From NCBI RefSeq assembly GCF_001429065.1, contig NZ_LMIB01000001.1, forward strand, positions 1,656,172 through 1,720,171: a stretch of DNA of 64,000 bases, written 5' to 3'. Under the pieces are notes generated by a model, which had not been told where the DNA came from, made no database searches, and saw nothing but the letters and a program-made list of their open reading frames with translations. The translations under genes were made by a program, and so were the position numbers. Origin of the DNA: Sphingomonas sp. Root710 (GTDB lineage: Bacteria > Pseudomonadota > Alphaproteobacteria > Sphingomonadales > Sphingomonadaceae). Shown here piece by piece: positions 41,606 through 50,854 of this stretch (position 1 is its first letter; each line of letters opens with the position of its first letter).

Positions 41606-41674
41606 GATGAACGGTGGAACATAGTAGATTAGGCTACGTTCTCTGAGCAGGTTTTTTGGAGAAGGGAATAGGTC

Positions 41675-41965
41675 ATGAAGACGAACAAGCTGATCGCAAC
41701 GGCGGTTGCCCTGTCCGTTGCTGGTGCAACCCCTGCTTTTGCGCAGAGCGCGGGCGACCTCGCCAAGGGCGCGCTGATCGGCGCAGGCGGCGGCGCGGTC
41801 GCTGGTGCGGTGATTCCGGGCCTGAGCACGGGTGACGGTGCGATCATCGGCGCCGTGGGCGGTACCGCCATCACCGCGCTGAACAAGAACAAGCATCGTT
41901 ACTATCGCGATAGCTACGGCCGCAAATACTGGGTCGATAAGCACGGTCGCCGTCACTATAAATAA
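41675..41965 (+). CDS. Glycine-zipper small exported protein (paralogue 2)
   Basis: A 96-residue protein with a Sec signal (LIATAVALSVAGATPAFAQ). The glycine zipper GALIGAGGGAVAGAVIPGLS with GDGAIIGAVGGT is almost the same as in 34889-35206. The C-terminus is basic and Tyr/His-rich (HRYYRDSYGRKYWVDKHG). A strong upstream GGAGAAGGG is present and an intrinsic terminator follows, so it is a single-gene unit. Function unknown; envelope location likely. Confidence 0.78.
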   Translation: MKTNKLIATAVALSVAGATPAFAQSAGDLAKGALIGAGGGAVAGAVIPGLSTGDGAIIGAVGGTAITALNKNKHRYYRDSYGRKYWVDKHGRRHYK

Positions 41966-41982
41966 GGCCGACTGAGGTCTCG

Positions 41983-42012
41983 ATAAGGCCGCTCCGGCAG
42001 GGGCGGCCTTAT
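41983..42012 (+). terminator. Intrinsic terminator of the glycine-zipper gene
   Basis: A 10-bp perfect stem (ATAAGGCCGC with GCGGCCTTAT), 10-base loop, then TATGTGTTTTG, 17 bases after the stop codon at 41963-41965. Confidence 0.75.
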
Positions 42013-42141
42013 TTATGTGTTTTGTTTGCGCCCTCAGACGCCGGGCGCCGGGCATCCGCCCGGCTTGGCTTCCTCGCAATAAGCTCGGGCGCGCGTTCGC
42101 GCTTGCGGAGCCTGCGGCTCCGGACCATCACATTCTACCTT

Positions 42142-42278
42142 CGTCATGCTGAACTTGTTTCAGCATCCACTCCTCCACGGGAGCGCCGGAGCAGGTGGCA
42201 TGGTGGACCCTGAAACAAGTTCAGGGTGACGGTAACCGTCACGGCCAAGTGATGACACGCCCAAGTTCAGCATAACGG
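42142..42278. repeat. REP-like palindromes, two full units and one partial
   Basis: Unit 1 (42142-42170, core GCTGAACTTGTTTCAGC) matches the pair at 37087-37220. Unit 2 (42202-42232, core CCTGAAACAAGTTCAGG) is in the inverted orientation and differs by paired changes that keep the hairpin. A third, partial unit (CAAGTTCAGCATAACGG) ends at 42278. The compensating changes suggest the folded form is what is kept. Confidence 0.75.
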
Positions 42279-42301
42279 TTTAGGACGTTGGGTAGAAACC
42301 C

Positions 42302-43129
42302 CTAGCTCTTGATCTTCCAGCCCTTGTCGAGCGCGGTATAGCTGATCGCGATCAGCGCCAGGTTGACCACCAGCAGCGCCACCGCACCGATCAGGATCGG
42401 CGAATCGGTGATGCCGAGGAAGCCATAGCGGAAGCCCGAGATCACGTAGAAGAACGGATTCAGGTGGCTGACCGTCTGGAAACCGGCATGGAGGGCTTCG
42501 ACCGAATAGAAGGTGCCCGACAGCAGCGACAGCGGGCCGATGACGAAATTCTGGATCGCGGCGGCATGATCGAACTTGTCGGCCCAGATCGAGGTCAGCA
42601 CGCCGAACAGGCTGAGCATCAGCGATCCCATGATCCCGAACCAGATCATCGCCAGCGGATGCACCGGGGTGACGTCGACGCCCGGCCAGAAGGCCATGGC
42701 GAGCCATACCGCGAAGCCGACCAGGATCGCGCGGGTGACCGACGCGCCGACCAGCGCGGTCAGCACTTCGCCGGTCGACAGCGGCGGCATCAGATAGTCG
42801 ACGATCGTTCCCTGCATCTTGCCGACGAGCAGCGAGAAGCTGGCATTCGCATAGGCGTTCTGCATCATGCCCATCATGATCAGGCCCGGCGCGATGAAGC
42901 TGGCGAAGGGATGACCCATCACCTGACGGTCGCCGCTGCCCAGCGCCACGGTGAAGACGACGAGATATAACAGCGTCTGAATCGCCGGGGCCCAGATTGT
43001 CTGCAGCTGGACCTTGAAGAAACGCTTCACCTCCTTCACATAGAGGGCACGCATTCCCCCCCAGTTGAAGAACGGGATAACCGGCACGCCTGGCGGAGGG
43101 ATCATGATTTTTTTGGGCTGGTCGCTCAT
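42302..43129 (-). CDS. ABC-2 type transport permease
   Basis: A 275-residue inner-membrane protein with six predicted helices of the ABC-2 permease type: WAPAIQTLLYLVVFTVALG, later GSLMLSLFGVLTSIWADKF and PLSLLSGTFYSVEALH, and a C-terminal helix ending DKGWKIKS. The P-P-L-S-TGE segment (VDYLMPPLSTGEVLTALVG) is the amphipathic coupling helix typical of NodJ/YadH-like permeases. No ATPase gene is adjacent in the window. Start at 43129 (or 43135, two codons earlier). It is divergent from gcrA. Substrate unknown; lipid or polysaccharide export is usual for YadH-like proteins. Confidence 0.85.
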   Translation of the reverse strand: MSDQPKKIMIPPPGVPVIPFFNWGGMRALYVKEVKRFFKVQLQTIWAPAIQTLLYLVVFTVALGSGDRQVMGHPFASFIAPGLIMMGMMQNAYANASFSLLVGKMQGTIVDYLMPPLSTGEVLTALVGASVTRAILVGFAVWLAMAFWPGVDVTPVHPLAMIWFGIMGSLMLSLFGVLTSIWADKFDHAAAIQNFVIGPLSLLSGTFYSVEALHAGFQTVSHLNPFFYVISGFRYGFLGITDSPILIGAVALLVVNLALIAISYTALDKGWKIKS

Positions 43130-43208
43130 GGGCATTTCGCCTATCGGCTCCCCGCTCCGCCTGCAAGAGCCCGGCTCGCCGGATGCAGGCGAAAACCGAG
43201 GGTAAGAC

Positions 43209-43868
43209 ATGTCCTGGACCGACGAACGGATCGATCAGCTCAAGCGCCTCTGGGGTCAGGGGATGACCGCCAGCCAGATCGCCGACGAACTGGGCGGCGT
43301 CAGCCGCAACGCCGTGATCGGCAAGGCGCACCGCCTTGGCCTCGAAGCACGCCCTTCTCCGGTGAAGGGCGGTGACGCTGCGGCCGCATCGCCGAGCGCG
43401 CCCAGCGCCCCAGCCGCCCCCGCAGCCCCGCCCCCCGAACGCGCCGCAGCCCCTGCGCCGCGCCCGGCCCCCGCCCCGGCCCCCGCGCCCGTCGCAGCCC
43501 CGGCTCCCGTTGAGCGGCCCGCCGCGCCGCAGCCTATGGTGCGCTCGATCGGCCCCGGCGGCTTCCAGCGCCAGACGCCGGGCGAACAGTCTGCTCCGAT
43601 CGCGCCCGCGCCGCCGCGCCGTCTGGTCCCCGCCAAGCCGTCGGCGGAGATGGCTGACAAGACGAGCCTGCTCGATCTGAACGACAAGATCTGCAAATGG
43701 CCGCTCGGCCACCCGGGCGAGCCCGACTTCCATTTCTGCGGCGAGCCGATCAACCCCGGCTTCCCCTATTGCCTCGACCATTGCTCGGTCGCCTATCAGG
43801 CGCAGTTGCCCCGCCGCGACCGCCGTCCGCCACCGCCGTTGCCGTTCGGTGGCCCACGGGTCCGATAA
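43209..43868 (+). CDS. gcrA: GcrA cell-cycle regulator
   Basis: A 219-residue regulator. The N-terminal helix-turn-helix, MSWTDERIDQLKRLWGQGMT then SQIADELGGVSRNAVIGKAH, is diagnostic of GcrA. In Caulobacter it binds sigma-70 and activates promoters bearing methylated GANTC. A long Ala/Pro-rich linker (about residues 60-135) follows, and then the C-terminal part with paired Cys (KICKWPLGHPGEPDFHFCG and PYCLDHCSVAYQ), probably a metal site and sigma contact. The linker makes it longer than the 170-residue Caulobacter protein. No GANTC site is seen in the 79 bases upstream. Confidence 0.95.
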   Translation: MSWTDERIDQLKRLWGQGMTASQIADELGGVSRNAVIGKAHRLGLEARPSPVKGGDAAAASPSAPSAPAAPAAPPPERAAAPAPRPAPAPAPAPVAAPAPVERPAAPQPMVRSIGPGGFQRQTPGEQSAPIAPAPPRRLVPAKPSAEMADKTSLLDLNDKICKWPLGHPGEPDFHFCGEPINPGFPYCLDHCSVAYQAQLPRRDRRPPPPLPFGGPRVR

Positions 43869-43994
43869 TCCTCGCGGTGTGAGCGGATTCCGATCCGCTC
43901 ATCCTCGGGGCTGGGCGGGTCACGCACGCACGGGCCCGGGTCTCATTCGACAGCTTCCCCTTCCCTCCATGCACCATCCCGCTATGCTCGCACG

Positions 43995-45323
43995 ATGAGC
44001 AGCACATCGGGGGCGGACGGCGCGGCCGTCCAGGGGCGAGGCATCATCGGCGCGATCCGGCCCTATACGGAGCCGGCACCGCTGGCCGCGCTGTTCCTGG
44101 GCATGAGTTCGGGCTTTCCCTATGCGATGATCGGCGCGACGCTGACGACGCGGCTGGCGCAGGATGGGATCGACAAGAAGGCAGTGACCGCCTTCACCCT
44201 CGCTTTCCTCGTCTACAACCTGAAATTTCTCTGGGCGTGGATCGTCGACGGCGTCCGCCTGCCAGTGATCGGGCGGCTTGGCCAGCGCGTCTCGTGGATG
44301 CTGGTGATCGGCGTGCTGGTGATCGCCGCGGTCGTCCATCTCGGGCTGGTCGATCCCAGAGCCAGTCTCGCCCAGACGGCGATCGCCGCGATCCTGGTGG
44401 GCGCGGCGGGAGCGACCTTCGACATCATCATCGACGCCTATCGCATCGAGCTGCTCGAAGCCCGGCAACTGGGCGTCGGTGCGGGCATGTCGCAATATGG
44501 CTGGCGGATCGGATCGACCGCGGCGGGCGCGCTGGCGCTGGTGGCTGCGGACCGGCTCGGCTGGAACGCGGCTTATATCCTGTGCGCCGCCTTCGCCCTG
44601 CCCGCGATGATCACCGCGCTGATCATGGGCGAGCCCAAGCGGCACCGCGAACCGGCGATGCGGCAGACGCGCAGCGAACTGGTGGCGTCTATCGTCGGGC
44701 CGCTCGCCGAATTCTTCCGCCGCCGCGGCGCGGCGCTGGTGCTGCTGTTCATCCTGCTCCACAAGATCGGCGACACCCTCGCCAATCTCACCTTCCGGCT
44801 GCTGTTCGACGACCTCGGCTACAGCAATGACGAGATCGCAATCTACGACATCGGCATGGGCTTCTGGGCCTATCTGATCGGCATCTTCATCGGCGGCATC
44901 CTCTATTCGCGGCTGGGGATGAAGCGATCGGTGCTGTTCAGCCTGATCCTGATGGGCGTATCGAACCTGAGCTTCGCGGGTCTCGCGCAGATCGGCCATG
45001 ACAACTGGGCGATGGCGGGGGCGATCGGCTTCGAGAATATCGCCAGCGGCATCGGCGGCGTCTGTGTCGTCGCCTATTTCTCCGCGCTGTGCGACCTGCG
45101 CTTCACCGCCGCGCAATATGCGCTGATCTCCGCCGCCGCCAGCGTGGTGGGCCGCATCGCCACCGGCACCACCGCCGGGGCGATGATCGAAGCGGTCGGC
45201 TATGTGAACTTCTACCTGCTCACCACTCTCGCCGCGCTGCCCGGCATCATCCTGTTCTGGCTGATGATGCGCGCGGGGCTGATCGATCAGTCGATCGGGA
45301 GTGCGGGGATCGAGGGCGATTAG
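43995..45323 (+). CDS. ampG: AmpG-type MFS muropeptide permease
   Basis: A 442-residue inner-membrane protein with about 12-14 helices. The opening LFLGMSSGFPYAMIGATLTTRL, followed by LAFLVYNLKFLWAWIVD, and the loop FDIIIDAYRIELL are the AmpG signature. It brings GlcNAc-anhydroMurNAc peptides back into the cytoplasm for cell-wall recycling. It stands alone on the plus strand, converging with cysK, and a hairpin with a T-run follows. No beta-lactamase or AmpD gene is in the window. Confidence 0.88.
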   Translation: MSSTSGADGAAVQGRGIIGAIRPYTEPAPLAALFLGMSSGFPYAMIGATLTTRLAQDGIDKKAVTAFTLAFLVYNLKFLWAWIVDGVRLPVIGRLGQRVSWMLVIGVLVIAAVVHLGLVDPRASLAQTAIAAILVGAAGATFDIIIDAYRIELLEARQLGVGAGMSQYGWRIGSTAAGALALVAADRLGWNAAYILCAAFALPAMITALIMGEPKRHREPAMRQTRSELVASIVGPLAEFFRRRGAALVLLFILLHKIGDTLANLTFRLLFDDLGYSNDEIAIYDIGMGFWAYLIGIFIGGILYSRLGMKRSVLFSLILMGVSNLSFAGLAQIGHDNWAMAGAIGFENIASGIGGVCVVAYFSALCDLRFTAAQYALISAAASVVGRIATGTTAGAMIEAVGYVNFYLLTTLAALPGIILFWLMMRAGLIDQSIGSAGIEGD

Positions 45324-45428
45324 CGGACTGCCGGGGGCAGTCCGCAGCCCGAAATCGGCGCGCCAGGTGAGTCGCGGGCCTAGCCTCCAGCGTGCCCTCA
45401 CCCTCCCACCGCTACGCGGCGGGCCCCT

Positions 45429-45457
45429 CCCTCTCCCCTGAAGGGAGAGGGGTTTTT
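45429..45457 (+). terminator. Terminator between ampG and cysK
   Basis: A 9-bp perfect stem, CCCTCTCCC with GGGAGAGGG, then GTTTTT. It lies 100 bases after ampG and its T-run touches the stop codon of the convergent cysK. The unit is of the CCCTCTCCCC type seen as a repeat in many G+C-rich genomes. Confidence 0.7.
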
Positions 45458-46373
45458 ACTCCGGCAAAAAGTCCGGGACCGACAAATAACGCTCACCGGT
45501 GTCGTAGTTGAAGCCGAGCACCCGCGCACCCGGCGCTTCCTTCAGCTTCTGGGCAATCGCCGCCAGGGTCGCGCCCGAGCTGATGCCGACCAGCATGCCT
45601 TCTTCGCGCGCCGAGCGGCGGGCATAGTCCTTGGCGTCGGCGGGATCGACCTGGATCACGCCGTCGAGCAGCTGGGTGTGGAGGTTGGTCGGCACGAAGC
45701 CCGCGCCGATGCCCTGGATCGGGTGCGGGCCCGGCTGGCCGCCCGAGATGACCGGCGACAGCGTCGGTTCGACCGCGAACACCTTGAGGCCCGGCCAGCG
45801 GCTCTTGAGAACCTGCGCGGTGCCGGTGATGTGGCCGCCGGTGCCGACGCCGGTGATCAGGATGTCGATCGGGCTGTCCTTGAAATCGGCGAAGATCTCT
45901 TCGGCGGTGGTGCGGACATGAACCTCGATGTTCGCCGGATTTTCGAACTGCTGCGGAATCCACGCGCCGGGGGTCTGCGCCTGCAGTTCCAGAGCGCGTT
46001 CGATCGCGCCCTTCATGCCCTTTTCACGCGGGGTGAGATCGAAGCTCGCGCCATAGGCCAGCATCAGCCGCCGCCGCTCGATCGACATGCTCTCGGGCAT
46101 CACCAGCACCAGCTTGTAGCCCTTGACCGCCGCGACGAGCGCGAGGCCGATGCCGGTGTTGCCGCTGGTCGGTTCGATGATCGTGCCGCCGGGCTTCAGC
46201 TTGCCCGACTTTTCCGCGTCCTCGATCATCGCCAGCGCGATGCGGTCCTTGATCGATCCGCCCGGATTGCTGCGCTCGGACTTGATCCAGACCTCGGCAT
46301 CGCCGAACAGCCGGTTGATGCGCACATGTGGCGTGCCGCCGATCGTATCCAATATCGATGCCGATTTCGTCAT
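45456..46373 (-). CDS. cysK: Cysteine synthase A (O-acetylserine sulfhydrylase)
   Basis: A 305-residue PLP enzyme that makes cysteine from O-acetylserine and sulfide. The PLP Lys is in [13 protein letters not shown], the substrate loop is [16 protein letters not shown], and [10 protein letters not shown] binds the phosphate. The C-terminus [15 protein letters not shown] is typical. The ATG at 46373 overlaps the stop of the MFS gene by 4 bases and is preceded by GGAGAAGG, so the MFS-cysK pair forms an operon. The longer open frame upstream is a shadow. Confidence 0.95.
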   Translation of the reverse strand: MTKSASILDTIGGTPHVRINRLFGDAEVWIKSERSNPGGSIKDRIALAMIEDAEKSGKLKPGGTIIEPTSGNTGIGLALVAAVKGYKLVLVMPESMSIERRRLMLAYGASFDLTPREKGMKGAIERALELQAQTPGAWIPQQFENPANIEVHVRTTAEEIFADFKDSPIDILITGVGTGGHITGTAQVLKSRWPGLKVFAVEPTLSPVISGGQPGPHPIQGIGAGFVPTNLHTQLLDGVIQVDPADAKDYARRSAREEGMLVGISSGATLAAIAQKLKEAPGARVLGFNYDTGERYLSVPDFLPE

Positions 46374-47659
46374 GCTGCCTTCTCCAAAGAGGATGCTTCT
46401 TCCAACGGCGCGGGCGGATCGAAGGTCCGCGCGCGCAATATCTCCGGGAACAGCCTCGCCCACAAGGCCGCGACCATGATCGTCCCGATGCCGCCCGCCA
46501 CCACCGCGGCGACCGGCCCGATCAGCGCGGCGAGGAAGCCGGACTCCGCCTCGCCAAGCTCATTGGACCCCGAAATGAAAAGGATCGACACCGCACTCAC
46601 CCGCCCCCGCATCGCATCGGGCGTATATATCTGGATCAGCGACTGTCTGATGAAAACGGAGACCATATCCGCCGCGCCGAGCATGGCGAGGCAGACGAGC
46701 GCGACCAGCATCGGCATCGGGGTCTTGTGGGCCAGGCCGAAGATCACCGTCGCCACCCCGAACACCGCCACCGCGACCAGCAGTTTCGCGCCGACATTGC
46801 GCTGGAGCGGGCGGCGGCTCAGCCAGATCGCCACGACCGTCGCGCCAACCGCCGGCGCGGCGCGCAGATGGCCCAGCCCCGACGAACCGATGTGCAGAAT
46901 GTCGCGGGCATAGATCGGCAGCATCGCCGTCGCCCCACCCAGCAGCACCGCGAAAAGATCGAGCGAGATCGCGCCCAGCACCAGCCGGTTGCGCCGGACA
47001 TAGGCGAGCCCTTCGATCATCTGGGGCCACGGATTGCCGCGTCCACCACCGGCGGTGCGCGGGACCGGCGGGATCATCATCAGGTTGATCCATGCGCTGA
47101 GGAGCAGTCCCGCGCTGACCGCATAAGCGAGCGGCGGATGAATAGCATAGAGATACCCGCCGAGCGGCGGACCGATGATCCCCCCGATCTGCCATGCCAC
47201 CGAACTGGTCGCTATCGCTGCCGGCAGGATCGCCGGTGGAACGAGATTGGGCGACAGCGCCTGGAACGCCGGACCGGAAAAGGCGCGGGCGACGCCGAGC
47301 AGCGCGGCGATCATGAACAAGGCCGGCAAGCTGACCGCATCGCGCCAGGTGAGCAGCGCGAGCGCCGTCGCGCAGATCACCTCCAGCCCGACGGTCGCGC
47401 GGACGATCCAGCGCCGGTCGAACCGGTCGGCAACCAGCCCCGTCACCAGGGTCAGCGCCATCAACGGCAGGAACTGCGCCAGCCCTACCAGGCCTAGCTG
47501 CACCGCCGCCTCGCGCGGCTGCATGGTACGGCGAGCGACGTCGTAGACCTGCCAGCCGATGATCACGACCATCGAATTGAGCGCGATCGTCGAGCAGAAA
47601 CGCGCGAGCCAATAATGGCGAAAGGCGGGAATCGAAAAGGGGGATTGCGGCTTCGCCAT
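46370..47659 (-). CDS. MFS exporter (EntS-like)
   Basis: A 429-residue 12-helix major facilitator. [28 protein letters not shown] at the N-terminus (quoted in part), [14 protein letters not shown] between helices 2 and 3, and [16 protein letters not shown] are features of the EntS/enterobactin-exporter branch. It ends in a 30-residue charged tail. The stop overlaps the cysK start by 4 bases. The link with cysteine synthesis suggests export of cysteine, a thiol or a toxic analogue, but this is inference from context. Confidence 0.87.
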   Translation of the reverse strand: MAKPQSPFSIPAFRHYWLARFCSTIALNSMVVIIGWQVYDVARRTMQPREAAVQLGLVGLAQFLPLMALTLVTGLVADRFDRRWIVRATVGLEVICATALALLTWRDAVSLPALFMIAALLGVARAFSGPAFQALSPNLVPPAILPAAIATSSVAWQIGGIIGPPLGGYLYAIHPPLAYAVSAGLLLSAWINLMMIPPVPRTAGGGRGNPWPQMIEGLAYVRRNRLVLGAISLDLFAVLLGGATAMLPIYARDILHIGSSGLGHLRAAPAVGATVVAIWLSRRPLQRNVGAKLLVAVAVFGVATVIFGLAHKTPMPMLVALVCLAMLGAADMVSVFIRQSLIQIYTPDAMRGRVSAVSILFISGSNELGEAESGFLAALIGPVAAVVAGGIGTIMVAALWARLFPEILRARTFDPPAPLEEASSLEKAA

Positions 47660-47747
47660 CGCTGTTCTCTAGGCCTTAGCAGCGCCCCTCGGCAACCGCC
47701 GCTGAGGCGACGCGGTCAATTTCTACTATATCGATAGAAATATAAGA

Positions 47748-50027
47748 TCAGGGAAGACTGACGAAGCTGTCGAGCACCCGCTTACGGCCAGCATGTTCGA
47801 AGTCGATCTCCAGCTTGTTGCCTTCGATCTCCACCACCGCGCCATAGCCGAACTTGGTATGGAAGACGCGCTGGCCGAGCGCGATATCCTTGCGCGACGG
47901 CTGGGCGAAGCTGACCGCCGAGGCGCGTGCTTCGACCACGCGGGAGCCGGAGGCGGGTTTGCCGAGGCCGCCCGCGGCGGTCGCGCGCTGCCAGCCAGGA
48001 CCACGCCCGGTTCCGCGTCCGACATGGGCGAAGGGATCGGCCTGTTCGGACCATTGCGCGCGCCACAGCGACTCCCCGCCTGACATCGTCGTCTCGCTCT
48101 CGACATGCGCGGGCGGCAGTTCGCCGACGAAGCGCGACGGGATCGACGAGGTCCATTGCCCGTAGATGCGGCGATTGGCGGCATGAAGGATCGTGCAGCG
48201 CCGCCGCGCGCGAGTGATCGCGACATAGCCGAGCCGCCGCTCCTCCTCGAGGCTCGCCAGTCCGCCTTCGTCGAGCGACCGCTGTGACGGAAAGACGCCC
48301 TCTTCCCAGCCCGGCAAGAACACCGTGCCATATTCGAGGCCCTTGGCGGCATGCATGGTCATGATCGTGACCTTCGCCGCGTCGGCATCGGCGTCATTGT
48401 CCATCACCAGGCTGACATGTTCGAGGAAATCGGGGAGGTTCTCATAATCCTCCATCGCCCGCGCCAGTTCGCTCAGATTCTCCAGCCGGCCGTCGGCCTC
48501 GGTCGACTTCTCGTTCTGGAGCATCGCGACATAGCCCGACTCCTCGAGGATCTGGCGGGTCAGCTCGGCATGCGGCAGCTGGCTGAGCAGGTCCCGCCAG
48601 CGGGCGATGTCACCGACCAGATTGCCGAGCGCGCGGCGTGCCTGGGGGGTCAATTCGTCGGTGCCGAGGATGCGCGCGGCGGCGAGCGTCAGCGGAATTT
48701 CCTCGGCGCGGGCAAGGGTGTGGAGCTTCGCCACCGCCTTGTCGCCGAGGCCGCGCTTCGGGGTGTTGATGATCCGCTCGAAGGCGAGATCGTCGGCGGG
48801 CTGGCTGATCACCCGCAGATAGGCGAGCGCATCGCGAATCTCGGCGCGCTCGTAGAAGCGGAAGCCGCCGACGATGCGATAGGGCAGGCCGATCGCGATG
48901 AAGCGGTCCTCGAACTCGCGGGTCTGGAACTGGGCGCGGACCAGGATCGCGACGTCGTCGAGCTTGCCGCCGTTGCGTTCATGGCTCTCGATCTCGTCGC
49001 CGACCCGGCGGGCCTCCTCGGGCCCGTCCCAGATCCCGACGATGCGAACCTTCTCGCCTTCGCCCTCCTCGGTCCACAGCGTCTTGCCGAGCCGCCCGCC
49101 ATTGTTGGCGATCAGCCCGCTCGCCGCCGCCAGGATATGCGGGGTCGATCGGTAATTCTGCTCGAGCTTGATCACCGCCGCGCCGGGGAAGTCGCGGTCG
49201 AAGCGCAGGATGTTGGCCACCTCGGCCCCGCGCCACGAATAGATCGACTGATCGTCGTCGCCGACGCAGCAGATATTCTTGCGTTCCTGCGCGAGCAGGC
49301 GGAGCCAGAGATATTGGGCGCTGTTGGTATCCTGATATTCGTCGACCATCACATAGCGGAAGCGCTGCTGATAATCGGCAAGGACGTCGCGGTGGCTCTT
49401 CAGGATGACGAGCATGTGGAGGAGCAGGTCGCCGAAGTCGCAGGCGTTCACCGCGCGCAGCCGGTCCTGATATTGCTGGTAGAGTTCCTTGCCCCGGCCG
49501 TTGGCGAACAGCTCGCTTTCGCCCGCATCGACATCGAGCGGGGTCATGCCGCGGTTCTTCCAGCGGTCGATCAGCCCCGCCAGCTGGCGCGCCGGCCAGC
49601 GCTTCTCGTCGAGGTCGGCAGCGGCGAGCAGCTGCTTGAGCAGACGCAGTTGATCGTCGGTGTCGAGGATGGTGAAGCTGGGGGTGAGACCGACCAGTTC
49701 GGCATGGCGGCGCAGCATCCGCGCGGCGACCGAATGGAAGGTGCCGAGCCAGGGCATCCCCTCGACCGCCGCGCCGAGCAGCCGGCCGACCCGATCGCGC
49801 ATTTCGCGCGCGGCCTTGTTGGTGAAGGTGACGGCGAGGATCTCGGACGGCCAGGCGCGGCGCGTCGCGACGAGATGCGCGAGCCGCGCGGTCAGCGCTG
49901 CGGTCTTGCCGGTGCCCGCCCCCGCCAGGACCAGAACCGGCCCCTCGGTGGTCAGCACCGCTTCGCGCTGGGGCGCATTGAGGCCGCGCAGATAGCCGGG
50001 TTCGGGTGCGGGAATGTCCTGAGTCAC
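47748..50027 (-). CDS. uvrD: UvrD/PcrA-type ATP-dependent DNA helicase
   Basis: A 759-residue superfamily 1A 3'-5' helicase. Motifs appear in order: Q-like LNAPQREAV, Walker A GAGTGKTAAL, Ia AVTFTNKAAREM, II MVDEYQDTNSAQ, III GDDDQSIYSWRGA, IV EQNYRSTPHIL, V TIMTMHAAKGLE, VI YVAITRARRRC. The C-terminal 45 residues (GQRVFHTKFGYGAVVEIEGN) form the small Tudor-like domain of PcrA that contacts RNA polymerase. It unwinds DNA in repair and clears RNA polymerase or RecA. I used the GTG at 50027 because the family begins shortly before YLRGLNAPQ; the Shine-Dalgarno is weak. Confidence 0.93.
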   Translation of the reverse strand: MTQDIPAPEPGYLRGLNAPQREAVLTTEGPVLVLAGAGTGKTAALTARLAHLVATRRAWPSEILAVTFTNKAAREMRDRVGRLLGAAVEGMPWLGTFHSVAARMLRRHAELVGLTPSFTILDTDDQLRLLKQLLAAADLDEKRWPARQLAGLIDRWKNRGMTPLDVDAGESELFANGRGKELYQQYQDRLRAVNACDFGDLLLHMLVILKSHRDVLADYQQRFRYVMVDEYQDTNSAQYLWLRLLAQERKNICCVGDDDQSIYSWRGAEVANILRFDRDFPGAAVIKLEQNYRSTPHILAAASGLIANNGGRLGKTLWTEEGEGEKVRIVGIWDGPEEARRVGDEIESHERNGGKLDDVAILVRAQFQTREFEDRFIAIGLPYRIVGGFRFYERAEIRDALAYLRVISQPADDLAFERIINTPKRGLGDKAVAKLHTLARAEEIPLTLAAARILGTDELTPQARRALGNLVGDIARWRDLLSQLPHAELTRQILEESGYVAMLQNEKSTEADGRLENLSELARAMEDYENLPDFLEHVSLVMDNDADADAAKVTIMTMHAAKGLEYGTVFLPGWEEGVFPSQRSLDEGGLASLEEERRLGYVAITRARRRCTILHAANRRIYGQWTSSIPSRFVGELPPAHVESETTMSGGESLWRAQWSEQADPFAHVGRGTGRGPGWQRATAAGGLGKPASGSRVVEARASAVSFAQPSRKDIALGQRVFHTKFGYGAVVEIEGNKLEIDFEHAGRKRVLDSFVSLP

Positions 50028-50204
50028 CCGTGAACAGTTAGGGAACGCCGGTCTCCGGGGCAAGCCCGCCGCACGCCGGGCTGCCCGAAAATGTCCGTCT
50101 CCAGGTGGCGGCGGCCGCTCCATCCACCATGGAAAGGCCGCCGCCACGGGCCCGGACCGGCCGGCTAAACCGACCCGGGCAGCGGAAGGCGATGAGAGAG
50201 GGTG

Positions 50205-50372
50205 TTAGGACGCCTTCATATTGTTGCTGACGTTATTGAACGTCGTGGAAAGCTGATTGCCCAGCGCGGTCATCGCGGTGATGGCGGCGACGGCGATCAG
50301 GGCAGCGATCAAGCCATATTCGATGGCCGTCGCGCCGCGGCTGTCGCGGGCCAGGCTAAAAAGCTTCTGCAT
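50205..50372 (-). CDS. Flp/Fap-type IVb pilin
   Basis: A 55-residue pilin precursor. The prepilin peptidase site is SRG/ATAIEYGLIAALIAV: Gly13 before the cut and Glu at position 5 of the mature protein, with the hydrophobic helix after it. Such pilins form bundle fibres for surface attachment (tad system). AAAGGA lies 8 bases before the ATG. No tad, cpa or prepilin peptidase gene is in the window, so this copy is separate from its assembly machinery. Confidence 0.92.
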   Translation of the reverse strand: MQKLFSLARDSRGATAIEYGLIAALIAVAAITAMTALGNQLSTTFNNVSNNMKAS

Positions 50373-50612
50373 GGAATTGTCCTTTATTCGCCTCTCGTAC
50401 GACTTTGGTCTAAACCCGACGCCATTAAGCGGGCGTAACAAGCTAGAGTTAAGGGAGGTGAAACCACGTTAATCCGCCAGTTTCCCGCCGTTGAGCGATG
50501 CCGCCGCAGGATATTGAGTTAGAAAAGCGATTAAACTTATTAACTGTGATCGCTGGCAGCGTTTGCATAAATCCCGCATGAGCGAGGTCATAGCCAACAG
50601 GGATTTCTTCAC
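50373..50612. other. AT-rich region between the pilin gene and a short membrane ORF
   Basis: About 240 bases. The stretch around 50500-50580 is AT-rich compared with the rest and likely holds the pilin promoter. No convincing gene. Confidence 0.35.
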
Positions 50613-50717
50613 ATGGTCGATCGCCTTCCGCCCCACGCCTATCTCGTCGCCGCAGTGATTGCCTCGGGCGCGTTCTGGCTGGGCGTGAGCCAGCTGGTCG
50701 GGCTCTTCCTCAACTGA
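50613..50717 (+). CDS. Predicted 34-residue single-span membrane peptide
   Basis: ATG at 50613 after CAGGGA at suitable spacing, reading MVDRLPPHAYLVAAVIASG and then a hydrophobic AFWLGVSQLVGLFLN before TGA. One membrane helix fills most of the peptide. Short hydrophobic peptides like this are often real but are easily missed; chance cannot be excluded at this length. Confidence 0.4.
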   Translation: MVDRLPPHAYLVAAVIASGAFWLGVSQLVGLFLN

Positions 50718-50741
50718 TCAGCGATATCGTGAGGAGGCGTC

Positions 50742-50817
50742 TGGTGGGTCCGCCGGGATTCGAACCCGGGACCTCTCGATTAAAAGTCGCTTGCTCTACC
50801 GACTGAGCTACGGACCC
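50742..50817 (-). tRNA. tRNA-Lys (anticodon UUU)
   Basis: A 76-base cloverleaf on the minus strand with an encoded CCA. The acceptor stem GGGTCCG pairs with CGGACCC, the anticodon loop CTTTTAA gives UUU, and the T-arm GGTTCGAATCC is intact. Confidence 0.96.
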
Positions 50818-50854
50818 ACCGACGCCGCCTCCCTATTGGGCGCGGCTGCGGCGG

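Noticed and set aside
43130-43208. Search for GANTC methylation sites in the gcrA promoter region
   Set aside because: None found in the 79 bases between the divergent genes.
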